Positions 19,488 to 30,839 are shown, counted from the stretch's first letter. The stretch: 64,000 bases of DNA from Nitzschia sp. DOCU1 (GCA_951394045.1 OX595986.1:2757534-2821533), one strand, 5' to 3'. The notes: a model not told the origin generated them from the sequence alone. Numbers and translations are program-made.

Positions 19488-20543
19488 TTATTCTACCAAA
19501 TCGGAATAAAGCATTTTCCACAGATGTAGCTTGGTCTCTATTCTCGCTTGCCATTCTTCATCTTCTTCTGATCGATTCGAGTTGAAAGTCTCTCCTCCAC
19601 TCAAGCTTGTAGACTTCTCTCCCCTCGTGTTAACTTTGCCGTCCTCGTCGTTGTAATCGACACTGGCTTCCCCTTTGAATGGCTCCCCCCGAGGATGCCC
19701 TGATGTAGCTAGTTGTTCGAGTCTTTCGACTCGCTTGGCTACTTCTGATGCAAGTGATCCGAATGGATTTGTGGTTTGCTGTAGCGCATCCACGGCATTA
19801 CCATATTTGGCATGCAAAAGTCCCGCCACGATTCCGAATGCGTTGGGCGGACCAGCGTTGACGTCCGAGCAGTCCTGATTGCGCGACGACGACAATAGCA
19901 ACCCATGAGGAAAGATGCGACTCATTGGTGCAAATGGGGATTGTTGACTTGTGCCAAATAAAAAGGAGTTACCAGAGCCATACATAAAAGCTCCCCCACG
20001 TGGCAAGCCGCCGTTCGCAGTTGTAGCAGCAGCAGCTGGCGATATCATACTCCAAGGTGACATGGACATGCCACCATTCGATCCGTGCTTATCATCTTCT
20101 TGCTCCATGAAATCAACAGCATCATTGTATAATCCTTTATAGTGCTGAACAGTTGCATCCAAACGCCCAAGTCGCCCGCGATCTCGTAACAGGTGCTCAA
20201 TCCTCTGACAGAGTTTTTCGTCCATTGGCCCGTCGTCGTGCTCGGCAGTACGGACCGCTGTGCCGTTTCCTGTTTTCGTCCCATTCGTTCCGTTTATATT
20301 TTCGAAAGACCCCCTGTCTTCAAAGTACATGGCTTTCAAGAGTTGCAAGTGCAGACGCAAGAATCGATGGCCGCGAGCTTTGGCGAGCGTCGGAATGAAA
20401 TTTGTCATTTCCGTTGGAGTCTGCTCTTCTTCTTCTTCCTCCTCCTCCTCTTGAAAACGGGCACGTTTCTTGGATTTCATGCCTTCTGACCCATCCCCTT
20501 CTCCGTCATGGATGCGTTCTGCTGGACGCTTGCAATCATTCAT
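19488..20543 (-). CDS. Unknown 351-residue protein with Glu tract
   Basis: Starts at the ATG at 20543. Acidic run of nine Glu (codons near 20425-20455) after a basic KSKKRARF, an NLS-like arrangement. A helical segment follows (about 55-75: LAKARGHRFLRLHLQLLKAM), then a predicted coiled helix (CQRIEHLLRDRGRLGRLDAT then VQHYKGLYNDAVDFMEQE). The centre is Gly/Ser/Pro-rich and probably disordered. The end is again helical: EVAKRVERLEQL and EEWQARIETKLHLWKMLYSD. The paired N- and C-terminal helices suggest a scaffold or complex subunit, perhaps nuclear. No family assignment. Confidence 0.55.
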   Translation of the reverse strand: MNDCKRPAERIHDGEGDGSEGMKSKKRARFQEEEEEEEEEQTPTEMTNFIPTLAKARGHRFLRLHLQLLKAMYFEDRGSFENINGTNGTKTGNGTAVRTAEHDDGPMDEKLCQRIEHLLRDRGRLGRLDATVQHYKGLYNDAVDFMEQEDDKHGSNGGMSMSPWSMISPAAAATTANGGLPRGGAFMYGSGNSFLFGTSQQSPFAPMSRIFPHGLLLSSSRNQDCSDVNAGPPNAFGIVAGLLHAKYGNAVDALQQTTNPFGSLASEVAKRVERLEQLATSGHPRGEPFKGEASVDYNDEDGKVNTRGEKSTSLSGGETFNSNRSEEDEEWQARIETKLHLWKMLYSDLVE

Positions 20544-20924
20544 CTTGTCAAAAACTGGTTGCAATAGTGAAGTTTGTGGTTAGGCATCCTTAGCTTTTGG
20601 ACGCGCCGGCTTGGACAGGCGGTAAGCCAAAAAAAGGGTTTGGCCAGTTTGGTCCGGTGGGTCATACGTTCTACGAAGTGCAACGTGGCTTTTCCATTCG
20701 TACGGAACTCATAGTCAAATGAGTCGATTCGTGATTAATCCCGCAAAGAAAGAAGAAGCGGTTGTGCTCGTCGCGATGCAGAACCGCGGCGCGCCCCGAA
20801 AAGCATAGAAACTTTCTATCCTTCAACACAAGCACACAACCCTCAACCACATTACATCATTTCTTTTCAAAGCATTTACAAAGAATCTAGTCTTCTATTT
20901 ACACTCAAATTGCTATCATTCAAC
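20544..20924. other. Divergent intergenic region, 381 bp
   Basis: Shared upstream region of the unknown gene (minus) and FIS1 (plus). No element assigned. Confidence 0.4.
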
Positions 20925-21556
20925 ATGGGAGAAACCAAAAATACGCAAAAAGCTACCAAATCGGACTTGGATCATAAACTCAAGTTGGCCGCCCCGAATC
21001 GCCAAATTCTCGAAGACCTGGCGGTAGCCTGTGCCAAGGACCCGAGTCCCGACAATACCTTTCAATACGCCTTTTGCTTGTCCAAGTCCACAGAACCTTC
21101 CGAGCTGCGATATGCTGTCAGCATTTTGGATGGGCTCGTCAAAGAGGGATATGAACATCAAATTGATTGCATGTACGGTGCCGCCTGCGCCTTGTACCTG
21201 CTGGGAGAATACGATAAGGCTAGAGTAAGTCGTGGAGGGTTGTTGGAGAAGCAAAGCGCCCACTATACAGTGGGCTTGCTTTATTAAACGTGCACAATGG
21301 AGAGAATTTGTTTCCTCACCGGTGTCGTTGTTTTATTTGCTTTTTTGCCTCGGTCCGCTTGCAGAATCGATGCGAACAAATTCTACGATCGAACCCAGAA
21401 AGTCGACTCGCGGCGGAACTGCACCTAGCGAGTATTGAATCGAAGGAACAACAGGACGCCAAGGCTGTTCAGGATGCCGCCATTGGAGGGGCTGTAGCGG
21501 CAGTCGCTGCCGGTGTAGCAATTGGAGTCGTGCGCATGTTGCTCACCAAGAGATAG
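20925..21556 (+). CDS. FIS1: Mitochondrial fission 1 protein (FIS1), 2 exons
   Basis: Tail-anchored TPR-fold adaptor of mitochondrial and peroxisomal division. Exons 20925-21224 and 21365-21556 join in phase 0 across a 140-bp intron (AGA|GTAAGT, CTTGCAG), giving 163 residues. The first TPR-like pair includes NTFQYAFCLSKSTEPSELRY (family: TFQYAFCLIRS) and the second YGAACALYLLGEYDKAR continuing after the intron into NRCEQILRSNPESRLA. A C-terminal membrane anchor (AAIGGAVAAVAAGVAIGVVR) is followed by a short basic tail (MLLTKR), as expected for outer-membrane insertion. An ATG at 20910 would add five residues; the ATG at 20925 has the better context. Confidence 0.93.
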
Positions 21557-21949
21557 AATTCTGAATGTAGCGAGCAACGCCACCACCCTTCCAAGCAACG
21601 TGGCGGGTTTTCAGGGGGTATTCTAATGTCTCCGAGAAAGCTTGGTAATGTGGTTATTACCACCGCAAAGTATCCTAGGAAATTATAGTGCATTATAAAC
21701 TCTCCTTTTTTATTCCCTGGCTAGCAGGTTGTGTCTTGTCTCCTTTTGGCATGTATCTACCGGTAGTACCGTTTGCTGTGAAGTTCTAATAGCTATTGAT
21801 TGTATTCTACGACATCTCATCATACAAGGACTTCCTATACTGTGTAGTGAGTCCACAGTAGATCGAGATTTGAGAACGGGGTTCCTCTGTCTTGGTTTCG
21901 ACATGAGGAGTACAGGGAAACCATGGCATCCAAAACAATCACAAACGTA
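21557..21949. other. Intergenic, 393 bp
   Basis: Convergent 3' ends of FIS1 and the ZIP transporter. Nothing seen. Confidence 0.5.
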
Positions 21950-22974
21950 TTACGATCGGGCTCCAGCATCAATGGCTTCTTGCAGAAAATGCATCCCCAA
22001 GAGCGATAATGTTGATACAAAAGCCGTCGTTAAAGGACCACAATCCTCAATTGCCTCCATCAATAATTCAAATATTGCAACCCACGACATGGCTCCGCCC
22101 GCAAAGCCCAAACCTACTGGGAGGATGGGAACGAAATGATGCACAAACTCATACGCAGGCACTGCCATGAGCGGCTGCGGAATGCTCGATAGAATCGCCC
22201 ACACCATTGCCGTCAACAAGCTAGTTCCCCTTGGCATCATCGTCACAGCCATGGCAAGACCTTCTGGAATGTTGTGTACCGCTAAACTCGCCGAGATAAA
22301 TACTCCTAGCTCACTCCCATGGACACCACCAAAGCTGACGCCAATACCCACGCCCTCCGAGAAGGAATGCAACGTCATGACAAAGAATATCAACAGCGCC
22401 CTTTTGGCATCGGCGCCGCCCAAACCGCCCACTTTCAGGTCCTCGTGGTTTGAAAGGAATCTTTCTGTAATATTGATGAATATCAGACCCACAAATGCAC
22501 CAAAGGCTGTTCGATAGATACTGGGAATTGTCGAGGTGTCATGTGGATCTTCAAAAGCGTAACCCTCATAGAAAAGCGAGTAACTCGCCATCAACATCAT
22601 GCCAGCCGCAATAGCTGAAGAAACATGGATGACGCAAGTGAGCACAACGATTACCACTGACCCCAGCCTTTACCTGAGAGCAAGCACTCACCGTTTGATA
22701 TTCCAACCCAATAGGCCGACAGATTGGGGGCAAAGGCAAGAGGGAGGGCTCCCAGGCCCGTGCTCACTGCTGTAAGCCATCCATAATAGAAAACGTGCTG
22801 TATTGAAGGCTCCTCTCCATGATGAGGCTGAAGAGGCTGTGGTAGCGTAACATAGCTCACGATGACGACCACTGCCATGGCAACGTAGACCCAAGTCGGC
22901 GTGGGGTGTCGCTTCGTTTTCGAGTCCTCTGCTGGTCCCGAAGGAGCTACACCATTTGGCCGTTTGTCGACCAT
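21950..22974 (-). CDS. ZIP-family metal transporter (2 exons)
   Basis: Exons 22974-22692 and 22614-21950 join over a 77-bp intron (AAACG|GTGAGT, TTTCTTCAG) in phase 1, restoring GISNAIAAGMMLMAS, a typical ZIP TM segment. The product has 315 residues and about eight TM helices. The metal-binding helices IV and V are clear: MTLHSFSEGVGIGVSFG (H..EG) and LAVHNIPEGLAMAV (HNIPEG). It belongs to the GufA/ZTP29-like branch, which moves Zn or Fe into the cytosol from outside or from an organelle. A possible recursive splice site (CAG|GTAAAG) lies inside the intron. Which membrane it sits in is not clear; the N-terminus is hydrophilic for 27 residues. Confidence 0.93.
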
Positions 22975-23660
22975 ATTTATATTAGAGTGGCGTGGGGGGA
23001 ATGTGGGGAGGCGTGGAATTATACGGCGAGATCAGCAGTCAACAACTCAATCGAATCAGCTGAAAGCTTAAAGTGCACTCGAAGGAACTAATGCAGGAAA
23101 TGATAGACGTTTTCGACTCCTCTCTCTGACTCCGAAGAAAATGCCTCTTGTTGCGTAAGCACGATCCGGTCTACTAGCTGAATTTACTAGTCCAGAAACA
23201 GGCCTACTCTCAGCTCTACCCAGCTTTGTCTTTTTGTATCAGATAAAAAGTTGGTGCAAGGGCTAAAGTTGTGATGCCATCGTCACCGTTGACTGTTGCT
23301 GCAGAGACTTCGAGGTATCAATGGACGACGACGGACACCGCCCGCCCGCTTCGCGGCGGCATCTCGCGGCCACTGCAATGAGCGTGTGACGTTTTTAGCG
23401 GTGGGAAGACGTCACACTCAACCTGACCAACGGACAGGCGTCGGAGAGCATGCCAGACAATTTCGGGACTCAAATCACTCGTGAATGAATGGGAAAAACC
23501 TCACTGACGCATTGGACTTCGTGTCACAGAAAATGCCTCGATCGTCAATCACAAAACAAACAACGCCCACTTCCTTCGCTTTGGTGTCTGCATTGACTCT
23601 GCCAGTATCACAATCCCCAAGGTTACACAAGTTGTTTCCACCACAATTCGTCTAATCACC
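22975..23660. other. Divergent intergenic region, 686 bp
   Basis: Upstream of both the ZIP gene and the 2Fe-2S gene. No supported gene or repeat. Confidence 0.4.
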
Positions 23661-24074
23661 ATGTTCCGTCCATTCTTCTACGCAACTGTCGTCGCGCTCC
23701 TTGCCAGTTCCACGGTCAGTGGATTTTCTGCGGCGCCTCCGGTCCATTCTCGCCAGGTCGACACCCGTCTTCATTTGTTCGGCGACGCCCTCAAAGGCGC
23801 ATTTGCCAACGACGATACTTTGGGCAAGCGCAAGAATGAGGGACTCGCAGGTGGACCAAAGTACAACGACAATGTCACTGTGAATGGCAAACCAGTACAG
23901 GGTGCTGTGGTCGGCCAAAAGCTTACCGTCGTGGCTGGTCGGGCACGAGTCAAGATCCCGGTCAACTGCCAAAAGGGGGATTGCGGAACTTGCATGGTCA
24001 ATATGAATGGGAAAAAAGTCAAGGCGTGCCAAACTTCGCTTGGAACTGGAAAGTGTAGCATTCAAACGTTGTAA
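23661..24074 (+). CDS. Plastid-targeted 2Fe-2S ferredoxin-fold protein
   Basis: 137 residues. The signal peptide (MFRPFFYATVVALLASSTVS) ends in GFSAAPP, a classical F-containing ASAFAP-like plastid site, with an Arg/Ser/His transit region after it. The mature domain has beta strands (NVTVNGKPVQGAVVGQKLTV) leading into the cluster motif NCQKGDCGTCMVNMNGKKVK then AC. The four cysteines are spaced C-x4-C-x2-C-x11-C. Plant-type ferredoxin has about 29 residues before the last cysteine; x11 is what succinate dehydrogenase SdhB and the CoxS/xanthine oxidase family have. It stands alone, without the second domain of those families. A role in plastid electron transfer is inferred; the partner is unknown. 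Confidence 0.75.
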   Translation: MFRPFFYATVVALLASSTVSGFSAAPPVHSRQVDTRLHLFGDALKGAFANDDTLGKRKNEGLAGGPKYNDNVTVNGKPVQGAVVGQKLTVVAGRARVKIPVNCQKGDCGTCMVNMNGKKVKACQTSLGTGKCSIQTL

Positions 24075-24344
24075 AATCGTCGAACCACTTTTGATGCTGC
24101 AATCTTTTTACGATTGATTGTCGGTCATGGTGATGAGACGTCGCGTCGCAGTTGACCTTGTGTCGTTTCCGGACACGTTGTACGAGTTCCCTTGTGGTAC
24201 CGCTAGTTTCTTTCACACAAATTTAAAAACGTTTAGGTAGCCCCCCGTTGATGCTACCATCAGAAAAGGTTGTATATCAATGTCACTTTGGGGTATAGAA
24301 ATTACTCTCCCAAAATATGGCCGCAAACTCACACTAGTTCACTA

Positions 24345-26774
24345 TTAGCTTATCTTGATGGTACAGAATTGCCTGTGAGTTTCCAAATCGTATTCGACTC
24401 GGCCGGTGACTTTGGTTCCTGGTGGTGTCGCTTCCACCAGCTGGCGTAGCTTTTGCACGTAGACAGAATTTCCAATCGTCACCTTGGCCAGACGCTTCAA
24501 TTCCTCCTCCGGTATCGCCAGATAGTCGGCATGAATCATGGGACATTGCACAAACAGGCGGTCAACATAGGTTTTGGCGGCTTGGAACATTTCCGCTGTG
24601 GATGCAAGCAAGTCCTGTGGAGGGACTTTGGACGAGTCCGAGCCGGCAAGATAGTCTTGGTATCCGAGCAATGGAGGCTGTTGAATCGGTTCAAAGGCTT
24701 CGAAACGCTTGTGGAAGATTCTTTCTTTCGACGTGAATTCGTAGGAAGTTTCAGGAACCAAACCAGATTGATCCACGGCTGCCAAGAACTGCAAACGGTC
24801 GAGAGCAACAAGTTGAGGCATCGTTCCACTTTCGTATTTTGTCCCCCGTCATTTACTTACTCGGACGATACCTCGGCAAAGTATACGCTTCAGATTGACA
24901 AGCCAAAACTCAAACTCGTCTTCGACATCTTCAGGTTCTGGTCGCTGACTTCCATTGGTTTGGTTCTTCTTCTGATTCTTACCTCCCTTCTTCTTTCCTC
25001 GCTTGCTGGACGTCGCCGCGGCTGCTGCAGCTGCTTGTTCTTTTGCCTCGGCTTTGAACTGTCTCATGGCTGCCAACTGGTTGATGACACCTGACAAGAG
25101 AAAGTCTCTGTACCAAAAAGCAGCTGCGATCTCAAAGTCACCACGGAGCAGTTCGAGCTCCAGGCCCAGCGCAACAAAGTGATCCATCAAATCCAGTGTC
25201 AAGTAAAGTGTGTAGTGATTGAAGTGCGGCTGCGGCGCACCAAACCGCACATCCTTCATCATGGTCGCGTCCAAAAGTTGGGCTTCCTGGTTGAGCGCGG
25301 CCCAGTCTGGGAACATCACCGCTTCAATATAAGTCCGCTGTCGGTTACGATTGAGCAGCATTACTTTGAGTACATCGTATAGTGGCTTTGCCAGACGATT
25401 CAAGAACATTCTGGATGCATTGGTTTGGAAAATTTCGTCTGGTACATGCGAAAGTTGTTGCATATGTTGCATAATCCTCTCTGGTAGTGGGTATAGTCCA
25501 AACAACTTGTCATCAAAGTATAGGTTCAGGACGATGAGAGACCGCGACAGAATATTCACCGCGGACACAGACAGGTGGGCTAGCATGCGCCGTAGTCGAC
25601 CAATCGAAGTCCCGCGAAGCATCAGCCCGCAAAGCGCCCAATCCAATTCTTTTGTGATTTTAGTCAAGGAGGATATTGATAATACAGCGTCCGTGAACAC
25701 CACCTTTCGCACTGGTGCATTTCCCACGAGCGGCCGAGTTACATACGAATCAAAGGTCCTCTTCAAAAGGGCCTTTGTTGCATCCAACTCGTTTTCTTTC
25801 AATTTCTTGGTAAGAGGTAGAAGTTCCTCCAGCTTGGACGCTGCCACTTTGGCTAACTTTTGCGCTTGCTCCACTTGCTTTGTCACTGCCTTGCCGGCCA
25901 ACCTGGCCATTGATGCACAAATTTTCAAAAGATCCAATTGAAAACCAATCATCAGATTTATGGCTTTCCCGACATCCGAGTTCTTGTCGTTCTCCATGGA
26001 CAGTCCTTCCAAAGCCAGCTGCGCAGCGATCATGGCCACGTTTTCATCCCGGTCCTCAAAGACAATGATTCCGTAGGTGCTCACAGTAAAATCTTCTTCC
26101 TCATAAATGTCTGCATTCAGAATGATACTTCGTATTACATCGGTCAACTCCAAGAGCAACAATATTGAAGAATAAACTACTCGTTGAGCCGTCGTGCCTG
26201 AAATTGTGCCCCGCGCAGTTGTGGATGGACTACTGCTCTCGGCCTCCATGCTAGCATCTGCTGGCACCACTAATCTCGCCTTCATATCTGCCACAACAGG
26301 CTCGTGCGCATAGAGGCACGTAAAGGTACTTTCCACGACAGATGCTCCCCCCAACAAAGATTCCAGGCGAACTAGACATTCCAGAGCAATATAAGTAGCA
26401 TCCTGCAAGGTCAAATCATCCCAAGGAAGTGGATCAATTACATCATCCAACCCGATCGGCGAGGGTCTCGGAAAGACTTTTCTCTCCTCTTGACCTTCTT
26501 CTATTGTTGCTTGTCGTCGTCCAAAGGGAGCAACATAGGAAGCAGGAATTTCGCAGCAGTCCATCTTTGGGTCCATAATTTCCAGTGCGGCCATGGAATC
26601 TTGCAGACTAAAGCTCTCTTTGTTGCATAACATGGAATCCTTTACCGTCAGTGAAGCGGCCGCCTCCCGAAACAAATCCGTTACGTCCACCATGGGTTTC
26701 GTCTCGGTTAATATAGCCGATGATGAGGTTGTACCGTTGACATTATTCTCATTCCTTCCAGAAGAGTTTGACAT
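24345..26774 (-). CDS. NAA35: N-alpha-acetyltransferase 35, NatC auxiliary subunit (MAK10), 2 exons
   Basis: Auxiliary subunit that anchors the NatC N-terminal acetyltransferase to ribosomes. Exons 26774-24861 and 24788-24345 join over a 72-bp intron (CGA|GTAAGT, CGTTTGCAG) in phase 0, giving 785 residues (human 725). The N-terminal Mak10 core is clear: VDVTDLFREAAASL, then QDSMAALEIMDPKMD (family: AMSAIEMMDPKMD), and PLPWDDLTLQD. The middle is long and helical. Near the splice site, LKRILCRGIVR joins FLAAVDQSGLVPE, matching the family's helix there. A Lys/Gly/Gln-rich low-complexity insert (KRGKKKGGKNQKKNQ) lies at about residue 600. The longer frame upstream of the ATG at 26774 begins with TTG and is not used. 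Confidence 0.9.
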
Positions 26775-27595
26775 TTTGCTTTCCCGAAAAATCCGGAGCG
26801 ACAAGCAAGTTCACGGCCGCGACTACCTCCACAATTTTCTTCCTCTCAATAATTTTATGTCTGCCGGTCTATCCTGTCAGAAAGAGGCAATGGGGCAAAA
26901 CATGCTTTGTTCTTTCTATTACTACCCGGTATTTCAATGAGCAACAACAAACGAGGGGCCGGGCCTCAGACTCGTTTCTCTCACTTTCCTCCACCATCAC
27001 TCACTCATCATGCATCTCATCTCTCGAATAGGGAGAGCTCAACGAGTTGCAGGCTCAGAACCCGATTGGTTCTGCCCGCTCTGCTGTACCAGGTAGGCTG
27101 CGTACAGGACTGCAGATTCACGATGAAAGACCCATCCGACTTAACATTGATGACTTCTCTGACTAGTTTCTGCCCGTCCATGACGCAGTCAGCGTAGTCG
27201 ATAGTGCGTCCTTCCTCCGTCCGTCTGTTTCGGAAAAGAGGAGCGACTACGGGTAGCTATTAGAGTTGTTGTAGCAGTAGATGCAATAATTTACATCTCT
27301 AGACTGCCTACTATCAAAATGAGATCTCTTTGTGTAGCCAACTAGGGGCACAATGGATCAATAAATCTAGCTAGATTGCGAGACACGAATCCCTTCTGTG
27401 GACATCGCGACACTGGCAAGTGCTCCCGCAAACTCGAACCACGGTCTTTCATGAAGCATAACCATCTCGAAAAGATGTAGCATCAAAAATTCCAGGGAAG
27501 CTGCAAGCCAAGTTTGCTCGCGGGTTTGTAACCACCATTAGTAGTGTTGCTAGGATCGTGCGAGGGCAGCGACGGTAAATTGGTGAAGAATTCTT
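26775..27595. other. Intergenic, 821 bp
   Basis: Between the NAA35 start and the 3' end of PEX19. No coding, RNA or repeat signal supported. Confidence 0.4.
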
Positions 27596-28592
27596 TCACA
27601 TTACTGGGCAGTCTCCGTCACCGACATTACCCAGTGCCTCGAGTGGATTCATCTTGGGCAGTCCGTCGTCGTCTAGCTCCAGGCCAGGGGCAATCTCATT
27701 GATGATATCCTGTGGTGGCTGTCCGTATCTAAATGAATGGAAAGATTGGGCATGAGCATAAGCAGAAGCACAACACTCAGATCACGTGAAACCTGACTCA
27801 CTCTTGAACTTCTTGCATCAAGTGCATTAGAGACTCCATATTCCCTGCATCATTTTCGTATTGATGAACTAAATTTTTGAAGCATTCGAATTGTTTCGTG
27901 TATCTGGCGAGGATGTGAGGCAATGAGTGTGAGGAGCTGTCTGCTGCATGAGCAAAAGCATGGAAAAACCACAAGATTCCTACTTACTTTTCCAGATCTT
28001 CCGCGGAAAGACTCTCTTGGTTGGCTTCTAACCACGCCGGGTATCGATCCGCCACTTGTTTCATAGGCTCGTACATGAGATCTTTGGACAGTAGCTGTTC
28101 CATCATGCCATCGACAACGTCGTCAGGATTGAAGTCGGCTCCTCCCTCACGTAGCAGTGGATCATCCTGATCCATGGTTGTCATTTGTTCCAAAATGGAC
28201 GCCAAAGTCGCAGCGACATTATCGTCCTGGTTTGTGGCTTCATCGTCGTCGTCATCCTCTACAGTCTCGGCTTGTAGTTTGGTTTGAATCTGCTTCATAA
28301 ACTCATCCAGTTTGGCATTTCGATCTTCGTCGTTTTCAACTTCGTCACTTTCGATCAAATACTTGAGAAATTCCTTGGGGTCGGCGATTTCATCGGCGGC
28401 AGCAGCAGCATTCTTGTTATTGGAGGAGGATGCCGACTGGACGCTGGGTGGCGACTTTGGTGCATTGGCAAGCCCCGTTTTCTGCGGAAACGCTTCGCTA
28501 GAATCCGCTTGCACCGTAGTAGCAGCATCGACATTTTCTAGATCGTCCAGTGCTTGATCCAAAATGGCATCCATATCATCCATCCCCGCCAT
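27596..28592 (-). CDS. PEX19: Peroxisomal biogenesis factor 19 (3 exons), with CaaX box
   Basis: Cytosolic chaperone and receptor for peroxisomal membrane proteins. Exons 28592-27988, 27903-27802 and 27728-27596 join to 279 residues (human 299). Both introns have GT..AG ends and both junctions complete a codon (EK|YTKQF and VQ|EYGQPP). The start is the AAAATGG context at 28592, giving MAGMDDMDAILDQALDDLE, the N-terminal PEX3-binding helix region. The client-binding domain includes GMMEQLLSKDLMYEPMKQVA and RYPAWLEANQESLS. The protein ends in CPVM, a CaaX box favouring farnesylation, as in human PEX19. The acidic central stretch (ETVEDDDDDE) is a local low-complexity insert. Confidence 0.93.
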
Positions 28593-29253
28593 TTTGTCGT
28601 GTCGTCGTCGTCGCCGAACGAATCCAAATGCACGGTCCAAACACGTGGATTTCCTTTTCGTTCACAGTCAAAAGGCTCACGAGAGACGGGGAAATGACAA
28701 GACCAGTCTCCTTTCGGGACGCGAACAGAGAACGACAGAGGCTTTCGGAAGTGGTATGGCGTTGCTTTGACCCACATTCGAAAGGCGCGCCATGGTCACA
28801 AAAAAGCTGTTCCCAAAAGCGCATTCACGACTGTGGTGGGCCGGCGCGCGCCCTCCCGCCGATGACGCGTTTCGTCGTTCGTTTTAGTCGCAGAGGTCGA
28901 AGATCGGATCTTTTTTTGTTTCTTCGCTAGTATTCGATCCACGATGATGGATGTCACGATGATCGTTCATGGGCATTCTGGGTGTCGTGTACACATGATC
29001 ACGACGGTGCGTCGAACCATCACAATTGGATCGGAAACATGTTGACACGGTTGGATGTCCTACCAGAGTCATATGGTTGGCATTGGGTTGTAACTCCACG
29101 GTTGGATTTGGATCGGCATGACGAGGCTTTTAGAAGAGACCACGATGTTAACAACGAGAAAAGATCTCGCCAGGAAACCGATTTGGACATAATCAAGTAA
29201 GCATCCGTTTCTTGGTTGCTTCTTTGTCGAGAGATAAAAGAAACTGGCGTTCT
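28593..29253. other. Divergent intergenic region, 661 bp
   Basis: Upstream of PEX19 (minus) and the MYB gene (plus). A plus-strand open frame at 28982-29200 may be leader or spurious. No clear elements. Confidence 0.4.
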
Positions 29254-30839
29254 ATGGAAGTCATGTCCTTTGGCGGCAACTGCACCAAGTGCAAGAACTT
29301 GAGTTCGGACGGGAACTTGGTCGAGATATTCCCTGCTTGGAACAGGTAAGTGATGCTGGTAAGGATTTTATAGATGTTTTTTTTAAAAAAGCTCACAATG
29401 TCTTTTTTCTTGGCAGTCGGGATCATGAATCTATGTGGGTCTGCAGTGCTTGCCTGGTGGGTGCCATGGTGCCTGTGATACGACCATCTACGGAACGATG
29501 GGAATTTGGAACTGTGGAGCGAGTGTTTTGGGACAATCGAAATGAGCAGACGGAAACACACAATAAACATTATCTTCGGTTCATGGATAGCCACTGTGAA
29601 TGGGCGACTGTGGAGGGTACGGCTTATGATCAGTACATTGACTATTTCAAAAAACACGCCGCAATCCCAGCTTCCCTGCCATTCGATGACGACCTAGAGC
29701 TTTTTGGTGGTGAAGACGATGAAACGGATATTGAAGACTTGAACGATGATTACAACTATAAAGCTACACCTCGTCGCTTGGAAAAGAGTTTTGTTTTGGA
29801 AAGTGAAGTAGACTTTGTGTTGGATCAACCACCCATCGTGAGGAGACTGGAAAGCTCACCCGACGGAGCGTCGGTGGGGCGGCAATCGACGCCTACTAGT
29901 CACCATCGTCGCAGAGCAACACGTGCGGAAGTAATGACGCCCCAATCGGCCGCTAGTGTGGCTTCCTCACTCTCCATTTCCACCATGGATGGTGCCATGC
30001 TTGCCGATGGAGATGGATCCCTCGGACCATCGCCTTATACAACTCCCAGCAAGTCCACATGCTCATCGCGCAAAGGAGGTGATTCCATGTCACCGTCGCC
30101 AAAGTACAATCAAAAGCTTTGGACACCCGAGGTAAGATTCATAGATGTATTCAAAAGAAGACTTGGGATGTATCTCACAGGAATATATTTTGTTTTTCAG
30201 GAGGATCAAGTATTGTTACGTGCCATTCATTCCCATGAGCAGGCAACGTTAAAGTGGTCTGTCGTGGCCAAGGCTGTCCCTGGTCGCAGTGGAAAGCAAT
30301 GTCGGGAACGCTATCTCAATCATTTGACGCCCAACATTAAACTCAAAGATTGGTCCCCGGTCGAAGACGCGGCGATCTTTCGACTCTACCAGACGGTCGG
30401 CACCAAGTGGTCGATGATGTCCATGATTATACGAGGTCGTACGGATAATGGTATCAAGAACCGCTATCATCATTTGAAACGCCGTTTGGATCGTCAAATG
30501 CAAGCCACGCTCACCTCTTCCGAATTAGGAGGCATTGTACAGCGACTGGAAGCCAACCCGCTCTTGGAGAATTGTGACCCATGGGTGTTGAAGTATGTGG
30601 CCATTCAAAGTCTGTTGCCAGTGAAGCAGCTGGAAAAGAGTGACGCTGCAGGATATCTTCGACTCGGCAACAATGAATTGTGTGCTCGCTGTGCCTTGTT
30701 TGTTCCTTCATTGCAAACGGGGCGATTGGTTTGCAAGACTACGGGATGGTGTGAAGTTTGTATTCGTGTATCGCCGTGTTTGTCGGGCGATATGCTTAGG
30801 ATCTTGGGAGATATGCGCAAGGATTTGAAGTCAGAGTAG
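29254..30839 (+). CDS. R2R3-type MYB protein flanked by two Cys-pair motifs (3 exons)
   Basis: Exons 29254-29345, 29417-30131 and 30201-30839 give 481 residues; introns of 71 and 69 bp have GTAAG donors and TTCAG/GGCAG acceptors. Junctions restore WNSRDHE and WTPEEDQVLL. Two MYB repeats sit at about 270-370: WTPEEDQVLL..W..VAKAVPGRSGKQCRERYLNHL and W.PVEDAAIF..W..MSMIIRGRTDNGIKNRYHHL, with the usual tryptophans. N-terminal CTKC and CSAC are 26 residues apart and followed by a beta-rich stretch (RWEFGTVERVFWD, HYLRFMDSHCEWATVEG) that recalls PWWP/Tudor reader folds. Near the C-terminus CARC and CEVC form another pair. Nuclear transcription or chromatin factor (inferred). Confidence 0.8.

Noticed and set aside
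28982..29200. 72-codon plus-strand frame before the MYB gene, ending near a GTAAGC
   Set aside because: Could be an extra first exon, but no acceptor before the CTKC exon gives a better product than the simple ATG at 29254.
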